Origin: Odoribacter splanchnicus DSM 20712
Lineage (GTDB): Bacteria > Bacteroidota > Bacteroidia > Bacteroidales > Marinifilaceae
Reading direction: 5' to 3'
NCBI RefSeq assembly: GCF_000190535.1
Contig: NC_015160.1
Location: 3,844,001 to 3,908,000, forward strand
DNA: 64,000 bases
The translations under genes and the position numbers were made by a program. Positions 1 to 9,700 of the stretch are shown here, piece after piece (the first letter of the stretch is position 1; every line of letters begins with the position of its first letter). Under the pieces are notes generated by a model. That model was not told the origin of the DNA, made no database searches, and was given only the letters and a program-made list of their open reading frames with translations.

Positions 1-331
1 CTATGATTGCCGCTTTTTCGACGATTTCCGGACGTTTCAATACTAAATGCATCAATGTCTTGCCTCCTAGGGAATGTCCCGCCAGAAAAGGCCTCTGGGG
101 TAAATTCAGTCGCCCGATCAATTCTTCCGTATCCTGGCTCAAAATAGTGTAATCGAATAATGAAGAATGCGGAGAACAGCCGTGATTTCTCAGGTCGGGC
201 AGGATGACATGGAACCGGTGGCTCAATAGATCGGCTACGGGCAGCCAATTGTCCGAAGCTCCCCATAGGCCGTGAAGGATGATGAGGGGGGGATGCGTAT
301 CGATACCTTTTTCACGATAAAAGAGTTGCAT
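1..331 (-). CDS. Alpha/beta hydrolase (partial, C-terminus outside window)
   Basis: The first 110 codons of an alpha/beta-fold hydrolase read leftward from an ATG at 329-331 and run off the window start. The translation opens MQLFYREKG, contains the oxyanion-hole type LHGLWG motif, DLRNHG, and the nucleophile elbow GHSLGG, whose Ser is the catalytic residue. This pattern is typical of YbfF-like esterases that hydrolyse small acyl esters in the cytoplasm; no signal peptide is seen. The Asp and His of the triad lie outside the window. It is separated from the frd operon by a strong terminator, but only 76 bases lie between them and I see no clear own promoter, so it may also receive read-through. 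Substrate unknown. Confidence 0.85.
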   Translation of the reverse strand, partial: MQLFYREKGIDTHPPLIILHGLWGASDNWLPVADLLSHRFHVILPDLRNHGCSPHSSLFDYTILSQDTEELIGRLNLPQRPFLAGHSLGGKTLMHLVLKRPEIVEKAAII

Positions 332-354
332 ATCAGGCTTTTGGTTTACCGATA

Positions 355-386
355 AAAAAATGCTACCCCGAAAGATAGCATTTTTT
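355..386 (-). terminator. Rho-independent terminator of the frd operon
   Basis: An 11-bp perfect stem (AAAAAATGCTA / TAGCATTTTTT) with a 10-base loop lies 20 bases past the frdB stop and, read leftward, ends in a run of U. It closes the frdCAB transcript ahead of the hydrolase gene. Confidence 0.85.
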
Positions 387-406
387 CCAAATAAAGACAA
401 TGTATA

Positions 407-1168
407 TTAGTCTTTCAGTTTTGCTTTCAGGAATTCGCGGTTCAGGCGTGCTATATGAGCGATGGAAATACTTTTCGGACATTCCATTTCACAAGCGCCG
501 GTGTTGGTACAGTTACCGAATCCGAGTTCGTCCATTTTAGCCACCATGGCTTTAGCCCGGCGGGCAGCTTCAATTTTTCCCTGTGGCAATAAAGCTAGCT
601 GAGAAACTTTTGCTGCCACGAACAGCATAGCTGAAGAGTTTTTACAGGTAGCTGCACAGGCTCCGCATCCGATACAGGCTGCTGCGTCCATCGCTTCTTC
701 TGCTTTATCGTTAGCAATTGGAATTGCATTGGCATCAGGAACTCCACCGGTGCTGACAGAAACATAACCTCCGGCCTGCAGAATCTTGTCATAAGCCTTC
801 CGGTCGACGATCAGGTCTTTGATTACCGGGAAAGCGCCGCAACGCCAGGGTTCGATCGTTATAGTAGCTCCGTCTTCGAAACGGCGCATGTGCAATTGAC
901 AGGTAGTCACATCATCGTCCGGTCCGTGAGCACGGCCGTCGACGAACAGACTACAAGTACCGCAAATACCTTCACGACAGTCATGATCGAATGCTACCGG
1001 TTCTTCGTTTTGTTCTACCAGCTGTTCGTTGAGAATATCGAGCATTTCCAGAAATGAAGTGCCGGTAGAAATATTGTGAACTTTATATGTTTTAAACTCG
1101 CCTTTTGATTTAGCGTCTTTTTGCCGCCAGATCTTCAGAGTCAGTTCTTTTAATATTTTATCTGCCAT
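407..1168 (-). CDS. frdB: Succinate dehydrogenase/fumarate reductase iron-sulfur subunit
   Basis: 253-residue iron-sulfur subunit that passes electrons between the flavoprotein FrdA and the membrane quinone site. It carries the plant-type [2Fe-2S] motif (CREGICGTC, then a Cys in the [13 protein letters not shown] region), and the [4Fe-4S]/[3Fe-4S] ferredoxin-like motifs [11 protein letters not shown] and [13 protein letters not shown] longer reading would start at TTG (1174); I chose the ATG at 1166-1168 giving MADKILKEL. Third gene of the frdCAB operon after frdA (75-base gap). In Bacteroidales this menaquinone-linked enzyme runs mainly as fumarate reductase during anaerobic growth; direction cannot be read from the sequence. 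Confidence 0.96.
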   Translation of the reverse strand: MADKILKELTLKIWRQKDAKSKGEFKTYKVHNISTGTSFLEMLDILNEQLVEQNEEPVAFDHDCREGICGTCSLFVDGRAHGPDDDVTTCQLHMRRFEDGATITIEPWRCGAFPVIKDLIVDRKAYDKILQAGGYVSVSTGGVPDANAIPIANDKAEEAMDAAACIGCGACAATCKNSSAMLFVAAKVSQLALLPQGKIEAARRAKAMVAKMDELGFGNCTNTGACEMECPKSISIAHIARLNREFLKAKLKD

Positions 1169-1243
1169 AACCAATATTATTTTTGATTTCGGATTTACGA
1201 TCGGGGTATAAGCCTGAACCGTAAATCACAAATCGTAAATTAT

Positions 1244-3184
1244 TTATTTATAAGAACGTTGAGTAAGTTGGATGTTTTCGAACACTAATTCTTCTTTATG
1301 GAGTTCCGGTGCTTTATCTTCACCTTTGTATTCCCATACAGAAACATATTTAAAATGTTCGTCATCCCGTTTGGCTTCACCTTCTGCGGTCATCGATTCT
1401 ACCCGTAAGTGTCCGCCGCAAGATTCATTCCGATCGAGAGCATCGTGAGCCATCAGGTCGGCGAGTTCTATAAAGTCGGCGACACGGGCTGCTTTTTCCA
1501 ATTCGTTGTTCATCGCTGTAAATTCACCGGTTATGCGCAGATTTTTATAGAAATCTTTTTTCAATTCGGCGATCAGTTCGATGGCTTTCTTCAAACCGGC
1601 AGCTTCACGGGCCATACCGATGTATTCCCACATGATGTGTCCCAGTTCTTTATGGAAATGATCCGGAGATTTCGTTCCTTTGATGTCATACAAACGACGC
1701 AGACGGTCGGTGACATGTTTTTCAGCTTCGTCGAATTCCTTGGTATTGGTATTGACTTTCGGAGTCTGGATTTCTTTGGCCAGATAGTCGCCGATGGTAT
1801 ACGGCAGAATGAAATAACCGTCAGCCAATCCCTGCATCAAGGCAGAAGCTCCTAAACGGTTTGCCCCGTGATCCGAGAAGTTACATTCGCCGATAGCGTA
1901 CAATCCGGGAATCGTAGTCATCAAGTTGTAATCTACCCAAAGTCCGCCCATAGAATAGTGGATAGCCGGATAGATCATCATCGGATTGTTGTAAGGATCC
2001 ACAGCGGTGATTTTTTCGTACATCTGGAACAGGTTACCATATCGTTTTTCAATAGTATCCCGGCCTAATTGTGCGATAGCATATTTAAAGTCCAGGAATA
2101 CGGCTTTACCTGTATTGTTGACTCCGAATCCGGCATCGCATCTTTCTTTAGCAGCACGTGAAGCGACGTCACGGGGTACCAGATTCCCGAATGCCGGATA
2201 ACGGCGTTCCAGATAGAAATCCCGGTCTTCATCGGGTATATCGTTCGGATTTAAAGTGCCTGCCTGTAATTTTTTAGCATCTTCGATTTTTTTCGGTACC
2301 CATACCCGGCCGTCGTTACGTAACGATTCGGACATCAGGGTCAGCTTACTCTGCTGGTCTCCGTGTACAGGAATACAAGTCGGGTGAATTTGCACGAAGC
2401 AGGGGTTCCCGAACATAGCACCACGTTTGTAAGCTTGCCAGGCTGCACTACCGTTACATCCCATCGCATTGGTAGACAGGAAGAATACATTGCCATAACC
2501 TCCGGTAGCCAACACTACGGCATGGGCTCCGAAACGCTCGATTTTTCCGGTAACGAGATCCCGGGCGATTACTCCGCGTGCTTTACCGTCGACGATCACG
2601 ATATCCAGCACTTCGTGGCGGTTGTACATTTTTACTTTACCGGCCTGAATCTGACGGTTCATGGCTCCGTAACATCCCAGCAACAATTGCTGTCCGGTTT
2701 GGCCACGGGCATAGAACGTACGGCTTACCAAAGCTCCACCGAAAGAACGGTTGGCCAGTAATCCGCCGTATTCACGGGCAAAAGGAACACCTTGAGCTAC
2801 GCATTGGTCGATAATGGAGTTGCTTACTTCTGCCAAACGATATACATTGGCTTCCCGGGCACGATAGTCACCGCCTTTGATGGTTTCGTAGAACAAACGG
2901 AATACAGAGTCGTTATCGTTGGGATAGTTTTTGGCTGCGTTGATACCTCCCTGTGCGGCGATAGAGTGTGCACGACGGGGAGAATCCTGATAACAGAAAG
3001 CGGTTACATTGTATCCTAATTCGGCTAAGCTGGCAGCTGCAGAACCTCCGGCTAGTCCGGTACCTACAATGATAACATCCAGTTTCTTTTTGTTTGCCGG
3101 GCTGACAACACCAATATGAGCTTTGTGAGCTGACCATTTGTCTTTCAACGGTCCCGCAGGTATTTTAGCATCTATTACTGACAT
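1244..3184 (-). CDS. frdA: Succinate dehydrogenase/fumarate reductase flavoprotein subunit
   Basis: 646-residue catalytic flavoprotein that interconverts fumarate and succinate. The N-terminal dinucleotide-binding fold is visible ([21 protein letters not shown]), followed by the His-containing covalent FAD attachment region ([13 protein letters not shown]), the HPT active-site segment (QIHPTCIP), and the C-terminal helical domain ([11 protein letters not shown]). Length fits the large B-type flavoproteins of Bacteroidota and Epsilonproteobacteria. It lies between frdC and frdB in one leftward operon. An intercistronic hairpin precedes it (3226-3251). Membrane-associated through FrdC, facing the cytoplasm. 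Confidence 0.97.
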   Translation of the reverse strand: MSVIDAKIPAGPLKDKWSAHKAHIGVVSPANKKKLDVIIVGTGLAGGSAAASLAELGYNVTAFCYQDSPRRAHSIAAQGGINAAKNYPNDNDSVFRLFYETIKGGDYRAREANVYRLAEVSNSIIDQCVAQGVPFAREYGGLLANRSFGGALVSRTFYARGQTGQQLLLGCYGAMNRQIQAGKVKMYNRHEVLDIVIVDGKARGVIARDLVTGKIERFGAHAVVLATGGYGNVFFLSTNAMGCNGSAAWQAYKRGAMFGNPCFVQIHPTCIPVHGDQQSKLTLMSESLRNDGRVWVPKKIEDAKKLQAGTLNPNDIPDEDRDFYLERRYPAFGNLVPRDVASRAAKERCDAGFGVNNTGKAVFLDFKYAIAQLGRDTIEKRYGNLFQMYEKITAVDPYNNPMMIYPAIHYSMGGLWVDYNLMTTIPGLYAIGECNFSDHGANRLGASALMQGLADGYFILPYTIGDYLAKEIQTPKVNTNTKEFDEAEKHVTDRLRRLYDIKGTKSPDHFHKELGHIMWEYIGMAREAAGLKKAIELIAELKKDFYKNLRITGEFTAMNNELEKAARVADFIELADLMAHDALDRNESCGGHLRVESMTAEGEAKRDDEHFKYVSVWEYKGEDKAPELHKEELVFENIQLTQRSYK

Positions 3185-3225
3185 AATAAATTGATTTAAA
3201 TTTTAAATTTTGATTCCAGACTTTA

Positions 3226-3251
3226 GATTGATAAAACCGAATTTATCAATC
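3226..3251 (-). other. Intercistronic stem-loop between frdC and frdA
   Basis: Perfect 10-bp stem (GATTGATAAA / TTTATCAATC) with a 6-base loop in the 82-base frdC-frdA gap. No U-run follows, so it is not an obvious terminator; an mRNA processing or stability element is one possibility. Confidence 0.4.
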
Positions 3252-3266
3252 ATCGATCATAAATAA

Positions 3267-3959
3267 TTAGTTTCCCAGTCCTGCGATGAAATACAGTGGA
3301 ATAATGCTGAAGCCTACTGCAAATACAATTGCAAAGAAATAAGCTAAACATTCCAGACGCTTTCTCCAGATATCATTTGAGAAACCGATAGTTTGGAAAG
3401 CAGACCAGAAACCGTGAGTGATATGTAATCCTACTAAAACGGCTCCCAGAATATAAATCAAACAGTATACAATGCTTGATTCGAATAAGCTGGAAACCAA
3501 TGTGTAAGTATCTTCCATTTCAACACCTCCGACTGTAATGGCTGACAACGGAGTTCCCAAAGACGGGAATTTAATGTTCCACCAGAAATTATACAGGTGG
3601 ATCACCAGAAAGATCAACACCATTGCTCCCAGAATGTACATGTTGCGGGAAGCCCAGGTGGCATTTTGACTCTGGTTTCTCAGGGCATATTTCACCGGAC
3701 GCGCTTTCTGATTCTGAAGAGTCAGTACAGAAGCCCAAATGATGTGAATGATAAACCCGATAGCCAGGATGGGTTCAATAATTTTGATAATCGGGTTCGT
3801 AGCCATAAAATGAGCTCCCTGATTGAATAAGGCCCCGCTATTATCAAAAATCAACAATAAATTTAGCGCCAGGTGGACGCAAAGAAACGAAATCAGAAAA
3901 AGTCCCGATAAACTCATGATGACTTTTTTTCCGATCGAAGAGGTCAAAAAATTGCTCAT
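3267..3959 (-). CDS. frdC: Succinate dehydrogenase/fumarate reductase cytochrome b subunit
   Basis: 230-residue diheme cytochrome b558-type membrane anchor. Five hydrophobic segments are apparent, with conserved His residues inside or near them (LCVHLALN, GFIIHIIW, FLVIHLYNFW, GLHITHGFW) that would ligate the two hemes. It carries electrons between menaquinol and the FrdAB hydrophilic part. First gene of the operon; a TAnnTTTG-type -7 box lies 47 bases upstream of the ATG. The single fused subunit matches B-type complexes rather than the two-subunit C/D arrangement of Escherichia coli. Confidence 0.95.
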   Translation of the reverse strand: MSNFLTSSIGKKVIMSLSGLFLISFLCVHLALNLLLIFDNSGALFNQGAHFMATNPIIKIIEPILAIGFIIHIIWASVLTLQNQKARPVKYALRNQSQNATWASRNMYILGAMVLIFLVIHLYNFWWNIKFPSLGTPLSAITVGGVEMEDTYTLVSSLFESSIVYCLIYILGAVLVGLHITHGFWSAFQTIGFSNDIWRKRLECLAYFFAIVFAVGFSIIPLYFIAGLGN

Positions 3960-4005
3960 AATTTGTTTTATTTATTAATAACTGGTTTAATACCCTTTAA
4001 TCCTG

Positions 4006-4013
4006 CAAAAGTA
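4006..4013 (-). promoter_or_regulatory. -7 box of the frdCAB promoter
   Basis: Read leftward the sequence is TACTTTTG, matching the Bacteroidota TAnnTTTG consensus, 47 bases before the frdC start. No convincing -33 TTG was found. Confidence 0.5.
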
Positions 4014-4111
4014 TCCTTTTTCTTTAACTTTACCCTATTTTAATACATTAGAATGATTCTAAATTCGGAATTTTTTCTGTAATAAAAACGGGGGCTGAAA
4101 TACTTTGAAAA

Positions 4112-7100
4112 CTAATTGTACCTGATTTTACTTTCTTCCAAAGCCTGATATATAATATCCTGTATTTGGGTCCGTATATTCATTTCAGATAATTTTGTGT
4201 TAAATTCGTCGGGATAAGTCCGGTTGGATAAAAATAGGTATAACAGCTTGTTATCCGGGTCGCACCAGGCCATAATCCCCGTGAAACCGGTATGTCCGAA
4301 GCTGGTCAAAGGGAGACACTTACTGACCGGATTGATCTTGGTTTGATCCGGTTCGGGTTTGTCGAAACCCAGGCCTCTGCGGTTTTTAGGAAACAGATTG
4401 TTTTTACAGCTGAAGGTGACCATCGTTTCAGGTGAAAAATAATATTCTCCTCCATAGGTTCCTCCGTTCAGATACAATTGCATCATTTTGGCCAGGTCTT
4501 CTGCTGTTGAAAAGAGACCGGCATGTCCTGCAATGCCACCGAGCAGCGCTGCGACAGGGTCGTGTACATAGCCCTTGAGTTCCGTTTTGCGGTAAAGTTT
4601 ATCGACACACGAAGGAACCAGATTATTTTTATTCAGGCGTTTGTGAGCAAGAAAATCGGTATGGTACATACCTAATTTCCGATAAAATTCTTCCTGACAG
4701 TATTGGTCTAACGATTTTTCAGTTACGTGTTCCACTGCAAATTTCAGAAGAATAAACCCCAAATCGCTGTAGGCATATTCTTTTTTAGGATTTAGCGGTG
4801 AATGAAGTATACAGGACCGGATCGTGTCCTGGTAGGCCGGGAACATATAAAGTCCGGGTTCCATGTATTTATAGCCCGGTTTCGGGGAATTGGAGACCGT
4901 GCTGTCTTTAAACCGATAATTGAGATTTACATATAACCTGTCTTTCAGGCGGGTGGTGTTGTGCGCTGTCCGTTTGCTGGTAAATAAAGGTCCGGGGAGC
5001 GATTTCGGATCGATAGCATCCGTAAATAAAGGCAGAAAGGTTTTCAAACCTGCATTGTGGCATAGTACTTCCTGTACGGTGATGTCTTTTTTATCGGTCT
5101 CTTTTAATGGAGGATAATAGTCCGACAACGGAGCCGCCAAATTGATTTTCCGGGAATCGTACAGTTTGATTATGGCCGGTAGGGTGGCTGTGATTTTGGT
5201 TACGGAGGCCAAATCGTAAATGTCGGATGTTTTGTTGGGAGTCGTTTGTTTGTAGGTATGATGACCGAAGGCCTTATTGTAAAAGATATTACCGTCTTTG
5301 GCAATCAGCACCTGACAGCCGGGGGTGGCATGTGCCTGGACCGCCAGTTGGCAGATGGAGTCGATTTTGGCTAATTTTTCAGAATCCAGGCGGCACATCT
5401 CCGGACTGGTATAACTCAGTCTGGTTTTGGGCGTTTGAATACCTGTACCGGCCGGATAATCCGGATTTACACAAACCGGGAGCCGGGCAGTCATGGCTAT
5501 GCCTCCGAAAATGGCTTGTGCCGCATACTGTTGGGCATAAAGATGATTTTCGTAGCTGAGCAATAAAGCATCGGTCGGGAGGGAAGCGTAGGAAGCGAGA
5601 CCGTATGGGATGCCCGGATGGCATAAAATGATTCGCTTGCCGGTTTGCTGCCGGATCAGGGTATCTAAGACCGGCGAATAACCGAAATTTTTTTGAGCCG
5701 AATTCGTACTCAGGTTATTATAAATAATGATACAATTAAAAGGTTGAAGCTTTTTTTGCAAATTCCGGAGTTCTTCGTCCGATAATTTTTTGTTTGCTAC
5801 GAAGTGAGTGACTTGAGTATAACGTTCCAGTGTCGTTTGAAAATTGTTTACTGCTCTGGCTCCGAAATTCAGACTGGCGATACGGAGGGTATCCAGGCGT
5901 TTGAGGGGAAGTAAAGAGTCTGTATTTTTAATCAGGGTGATGGCTGCCTGGTAAAGTTGTTGCTTCAGAGCTATGTCGGTAGGAGAGTTGAGACGTGACC
6001 ATAGACCCGGGGTTTCGGCCGGATAAACATTCGGTAATACATATTTTTGCTTTGCTTCCAGTATCTTCCGGCATTTTTCATCGATCGTCCGCTCGTCCAA
6101 CAGGCTATCGGTCAGGGCTTTTTTGATCGCTTCCACTGCTTTTCCCAGATTGGCCGGAAAAAGGAGCATGTCGTTACCTGCTAGCAGTGCTTTTACTTCT
6201 GCTTCGCCGGGCTGGGAGTTTTGGGTTACCCCCTTCATATTCATGGCATCGGTGAAGCACAGGCCGGAGAAGTTCAGATCCCGGCGTAACAATTCCTGAA
6301 TGACCGGGCTGGAGAGAGAAGCCGGAATGCCTGTCGAATCTATCGATTTAACCGCCAGATGGGAGACCATAACCGCCGGAATGCCGGCTTCGATCAGATG
6401 CTGGTAAGGATAGAGTTCGACAGAGTCGAGGCGTTGGCGGGAATGTGGGATGACAGGCAGGGTATGGTGAGAATCGGTATCGGTATCTCCATGCCCCGGA
6501 AAGTGTTTGATGACGGGAAGCACGTTTTGACTCAAAGAGCCATAAGCATATAAGATCGCTTTTTGGGTAACCTCCTCCGGGTCTTCGCCGAAAGAACGCA
6601 TTCCGATGATCGGGTTCCGGGGATTGCTATTGATATCTACTACCGGGGCGAAGTTTACGTGAACCCCTAGTTCCTGGCAATGCCGGGCGATAGTTGCTCC
6701 CAATGCATAAATCAGACTATCTTTCCGGATAGCCCCGTTGGTCAGCATTTTGGGGAATTCCATCGCAGTTTCCAGGCGCCAGCCTACTCCGTGTTCCGCA
6801 TCCATCCCGATCATTAAAGGATATTTCGCTGCTTTTTGATACCGGTTGGTTAGTTTGATTTGCTGAGTCGGTTTCCCCTGGAAAAAAATGAGCCCTCCGA
6901 CGTGATATTGCCGGATTTGTTTTTCCAGTTCGTTTTCGTAATTTTCGTTCTTGTTGCTGTAGGCCGCAATCATGAAGAGTTGGCCTATTTTTTCATCCAG
7001 ACTCATTTGGTGGAGGACCGAATCGGCCCAGGAATGCCGGGATACTTCGGCCGGTTGGGAATAACTCCCCTGAAATACCAGAAGACCTATAAACAGTAAA

Positions 7101-7117
7101 ATGATTTTTTCTTTCAT
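4112..7117 (-). CDS. GH3 beta-N-acetylhexosaminidase fused to a serine beta-lactamase-type domain
   Basis: 1001-residue exported fusion. A signal peptide (LLFIGLLVFQGSYSQ) precedes a GH3 domain over roughly residues 30-370, with the NagZ-like catalytic loop KHFPGHGDTDTDSH and the nucleophile segment CFTDAMNMKG. A linking GH3 C-terminal region follows to about 580. The last 400 residues form a class C beta-lactamase/penicillin-binding-protein-like serine hydrolase with SxxK (SVTK), a Y-S-D version of the YxN motif, and HTG in place of KTG. Such fusions are known in Bacteroidota and suggest processing of peptidoglycan sugars and peptides or muropeptides in the periplasm, but the substrate is inferred. 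Monocistronic by appearance. Confidence 0.92.
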   Translation of the reverse strand: MKEKIILLFIGLLVFQGSYSQPAEVSRHSWADSVLHQMSLDEKIGQLFMIAAYSNKNENYENELEKQIRQYHVGGLIFFQGKPTQQIKLTNRYQKAAKYPLMIGMDAEHGVGWRLETAMEFPKMLTNGAIRKDSLIYALGATIARHCQELGVHVNFAPVVDINSNPRNPIIGMRSFGEDPEEVTQKAILYAYGSLSQNVLPVIKHFPGHGDTDTDSHHTLPVIPHSRQRLDSVELYPYQHLIEAGIPAVMVSHLAVKSIDSTGIPASLSSPVIQELLRRDLNFSGLCFTDAMNMKGVTQNSQPGEAEVKALLAGNDMLLFPANLGKAVEAIKKALTDSLLDERTIDEKCRKILEAKQKYVLPNVYPAETPGLWSRLNSPTDIALKQQLYQAAITLIKNTDSLLPLKRLDTLRIASLNFGARAVNNFQTTLERYTQVTHFVANKKLSDEELRNLQKKLQPFNCIIIYNNLSTNSAQKNFGYSPVLDTLIRQQTGKRIILCHPGIPYGLASYASLPTDALLLSYENHLYAQQYAAQAIFGGIAMTARLPVCVNPDYPAGTGIQTPKTRLSYTSPEMCRLDSEKLAKIDSICQLAVQAHATPGCQVLIAKDGNIFYNKAFGHHTYKQTTPNKTSDIYDLASVTKITATLPAIIKLYDSRKINLAAPLSDYYPPLKETDKKDITVQEVLCHNAGLKTFLPLFTDAIDPKSLPGPLFTSKRTAHNTTRLKDRLYVNLNYRFKDSTVSNSPKPGYKYMEPGLYMFPAYQDTIRSCILHSPLNPKKEYAYSDLGFILLKFAVEHVTEKSLDQYCQEEFYRKLGMYHTDFLAHKRLNKNNLVPSCVDKLYRKTELKGYVHDPVAALLGGIAGHAGLFSTAEDLAKMMQLYLNGGTYGGEYYFSPETMVTFSCKNNLFPKNRRGLGFDKPEPDQTKINPVSKCLPLTSFGHTGFTGIMAWCDPDNKLLYLFLSNRTYPDEFNTKLSEMNIRTQIQDIIYQALEESKIRYN

Positions 7118-7170
7118 ATCCGGAATGCGTACTTGCTAACTAGAAATATTCCCGTAAATGTACGAAAAAA

Positions 7171-7200
7171 CAGAGGGTACCGTGTTGACGATACCCTCTG
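7171..7200 (-). terminator. Terminator of the tlpA-like gene
   Basis: A 9-bp perfect stem (CAGAGGGTA / TACCCTCTG) with a 12-base loop lies 22 bases past the stop at 7223. Read leftward it is followed by UUUUUU. Confidence 0.85.
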
Positions 7201-7222
7201 TTGTATGCTAATGAATGTTAAA

Positions 7223-8317
7223 TTATTTCAACAATTCAGCTACTTTATTTTGTAATTCTTCTCCTCTCAAATCTTTGGCAACAATAACATTGTTTTCGTC
7301 CAATACAACCAAGTGAGGAATTCCATTTACACAATAAAGTTGTGCAGCTGCATTTTGCCATCCTTTCAAGTCGGAAACGTGATTCCAGGTCAATTTATCA
7401 TCTTCGATCGCTTTCAACCAGGCATCTTTATCCTCATCCAGAGATACACTCAGAATTTCGAGTCCTTTCGGATGGAATTTCTCATACATTTTCACTACGT
7501 TGGGATTTTCTCCACGGCAAGGGCCACACCAGGATGCCCAGAAATCGATCACTTTTACTTTACCTTTGATAGAGTGCATAGACAGCGGTTTTCCGTCGGG
7601 AGTATTCAAAGTAAAATCAGGAGCAACCTGGCCTACTGCTACTGCAGATAATTTCTGGATTCTGTCGGCGATTGTTTTTCCCGGTTCTGTTGCTTTGGCA
7701 TTTTCCCCCAGGGTATTGAATTTTTCGACTAGTTTTTCATAATCATATTCGTAGAGTTTGCCGGCTAAAATATAAGCAGCGACATAGCTGTCTGCATTCG
7801 CTTTGTTTATAGCATCTTCTTTAGCTTCATAATCTTTCATCAAGTTCTCGTACTGCTCCTGCAATTCTTTCATTTTAGCTTCATCTTTTTCCTGGTAGGC
7901 AGTCCTGTAACTTTGGTTCAGCTCTTTAGCCATTTTACCCATTTCGTTTGAGATTGCGGTATATTGATTGGCTATTCCTTGGGTGGCAGTTCCTTCGATT
8001 TTAGAAGCTGTCGGATTTTCCAGATTTAAGTTTGCAGTAAAATCGGCATTCTCTACAAAAATAAGATCCCCTCCCCGTTGTCCTTCAACGACGATAAAAG
8101 CTGGGGTCAGCCCGGCAACGCTACCTGTCAGTTTGAATTTGCCTTCGGCTACAGGAGCTTTGGCCAGTGTATCGATCGTACGTCCCTGACGTTGTAATAA
8201 ATAAACGTTGTTCGCTTCGCCTCCTGTAATGGTCCCGTTGATATTGTATTTCGGTGTTGTGTCACAGGCTGATAGTGATACGGCTATAACAGCTAAAGAT
8301 AATAAACTTTTCTTCAT
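7223..8317 (-). CDS. TlpA-family thiol:disulfide lipoprotein with DUF4369 domain
   Basis: 364-residue lipoprotein: signal peptide with lipobox ending in Cys18 (VSLSAC), an N-terminal DUF4369 beta domain to about residue 110, a Lys/Glu-rich helical linker (about 115-190), and a C-terminal thioredoxin-like AhpC/TSA domain with the redox motif WCGPC (Cys264, Cys267) and a cis-Pro (NGIPH). These proteins act in the periplasm to reduce or exchange disulfides; the partner is unknown. A -7 box (TATCTTTG) lies 34 bases upstream and a terminator follows, so it is probably transcribed alone. Compare the two further TlpA genes near 33-36 kb. Confidence 0.93.
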   Translation of the reverse strand: MKKSLLSLAVIAVSLSACDTTPKYNINGTITGGEANNVYLLQRQGRTIDTLAKAPVAEGKFKLTGSVAGLTPAFIVVEGQRGGDLIFVENADFTANLNLENPTASKIEGTATQGIANQYTAISNEMGKMAKELNQSYRTAYQEKDEAKMKELQEQYENLMKDYEAKEDAINKANADSYVAAYILAGKLYEYDYEKLVEKFNTLGENAKATEPGKTIADRIQKLSAVAVGQVAPDFTLNTPDGKPLSMHSIKGKVKVIDFWASWCGPCRGENPNVVKMYEKFHPKGLEILSVSLDEDKDAWLKAIEDDKLTWNHVSDLKGWQNAAAQLYCVNGIPHLVVLDENNVIVAKDLRGEELQNKVAELLK

Positions 8318-8350
8318 GATTTTAGAGTTTGTGATAAAAATTAACTAATA

Positions 8351-8358
8351 CAAAGATA
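8351..8358 (-). promoter_or_regulatory. -7 box of the tlpA-like gene
   Basis: TATCTTTG read leftward, 34 bases before the start at 8317, squeezed between that start and the terminator of the upstream gene. Confidence 0.5.
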
Positions 8359-8375
8359 GGGATAAAAATAACAAA

Positions 8376-8394
8376 ACGATGCTTCGGGCATCGT
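8376..8394 (-). terminator. Terminator of the outer-membrane barrel gene
   Basis: Stem ACGATGC / GCATCGT with a short TTCG-containing loop, followed leftward by UUUUGUUAUUUUU. It lies 16 bases past the stop at 8411 and closes the 11020-8411 operon. Confidence 0.75.
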
Positions 8395-8410
8395 CTTGTC
8401 ATGTTAATGT

Positions 8411-9670
8411 TTAGTTAATCTTTCGCTTCATAAACCAGAATTCATTGAAGCCGATATTAATACGGACTTTTGCAAATTTTTCCTGAATCAAACCGTTTTG
8501 TTCTGTTCCACGGATTCCCAGATCGAATGCCACGCCAAGGAGAAGGATCCCGTTACGGGCCGTGTAAAAAGGAATTTGAGAACCGAAGGTGATGGCGTAA
8601 GTATTGATATCTACATTTTTGACATCGATGCCGGAATGAATAAAATAGCCTCCTAACATATAACTGTTGCGCTGCCACCAATAACGTCCCAGCCGTTCCG
8701 GTGTCCAGGACAACCCTAAGGCTGCTTTATGGTAATCTTTCAGTTCCTGATTTTTACCGAACTCTTCATAAACAGACATCTTTTGGAACGTATAGTCTCC
8801 GGCAATATCCCATTTCCGGTTGTATCTGAAATCGAATCCGCTCAAAATACGGAATGGATATTTGATATATCCCCGCTTTAAAGTCAGATCATTGAGCATC
8901 TCGGTCGTGTTGGTACTGGAATTGACGCTATAAGCCATATAATCGGTTTTGGACCTTAGTTTTTGTGTAAAATTGAAAGCCGATCCCAATGTCAGAATGG
9001 ATTTGGGAGACAGATTCAAAGTATATTGGATGCCGGGGGTAAACAAAACATCGTGAATACGATTGTTTTCACTGGTTTTGATAATTTTACTACCTTCGAT
9101 CATCGTGGTCAGGGTTTGACGTTTTTCGATCTTACCGAAAATTAAAGACGTGTTCAAACCGATCGATAAGTTTTTATATCTCCAGCCTAATCCGAGGTAA
9201 ACGTCATTCAGTCCGCCTTCTCCCTGAATATTTTGTTGAAAGTAAGAATCCGAACTTCCAGGAATCACGTTTGTATAAGACAAGTCGTAGCCGATATCCG
9301 ATTTTTCTGTGAATCCCAGAGACATATACATGTTTTTATGGAGACGGAACGCTATGTTGAATGCCGTGTTTTGTGCCACCCGGTAACTTGCATTTTCTTT
9401 GTAGGTAGACAAATGGGCATACTCGCCCGTAACGCCGAATTGAAAATAAAGACGAGCCGTATCCAGGGCCGTATAAGATGCCGGATTCAGATAATTGATA
9501 TTGCCGTTGTCGCGCATAGCTGCCGCAACTCCACCCATAGCGTTGTAAGGACCGGCATTTTCTGTCTGTAAACCGATTCCATATACAGAGTATGGGGTTC
9601 CGATGTTATCCTGTCCGTACACCTTAAAAATGAATATAGACAAAAACGTTATAAGGAATATTCTTTTCAT
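8411..9670 (-). CDS. Conserved outer-membrane beta-barrel protein
   Basis: 419 residues with a signal peptide (ITFLSIFIFKVYGQ) and a sequence dominated by alternating hydrophobic/aromatic strands ending in an aromatic-rich C-terminus. The N-terminal segment GIGLQTENAGPYNAMGGVAAAMRD followed by NYLNPASYTALD resembles the start of FadL/OmpP1-like Bacteroidota barrels, where a mature N-terminal plug is followed by an NPA motif. Function is unknown; a channel or scaffold role in the outer membrane is inference. It follows the DUF4270 lipoprotein by 30 bases in the same direction, so the two are probably co-transcribed and may work together at the envelope. Confidence 0.75.
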   Translation of the reverse strand: MKRIFLITFLSIFIFKVYGQDNIGTPYSVYGIGLQTENAGPYNAMGGVAAAMRDNGNINYLNPASYTALDTARLYFQFGVTGEYAHLSTYKENASYRVAQNTAFNIAFRLHKNMYMSLGFTEKSDIGYDLSYTNVIPGSSDSYFQQNIQGEGGLNDVYLGLGWRYKNLSIGLNTSLIFGKIEKRQTLTTMIEGSKIIKTSENNRIHDVLFTPGIQYTLNLSPKSILTLGSAFNFTQKLRSKTDYMAYSVNSSTNTTEMLNDLTLKRGYIKYPFRILSGFDFRYNRKWDIAGDYTFQKMSVYEEFGKNQELKDYHKAALGLSWTPERLGRYWWQRNSYMLGGYFIHSGIDVKNVDINTYAITFGSQIPFYTARNGILLLGVAFDLGIRGTEQNGLIQEKFAKVRINIGFNEFWFMKRKIN

Positions 9671-9700
9671 AATTGTTCGATATCGGAGAATGATTCTTGG

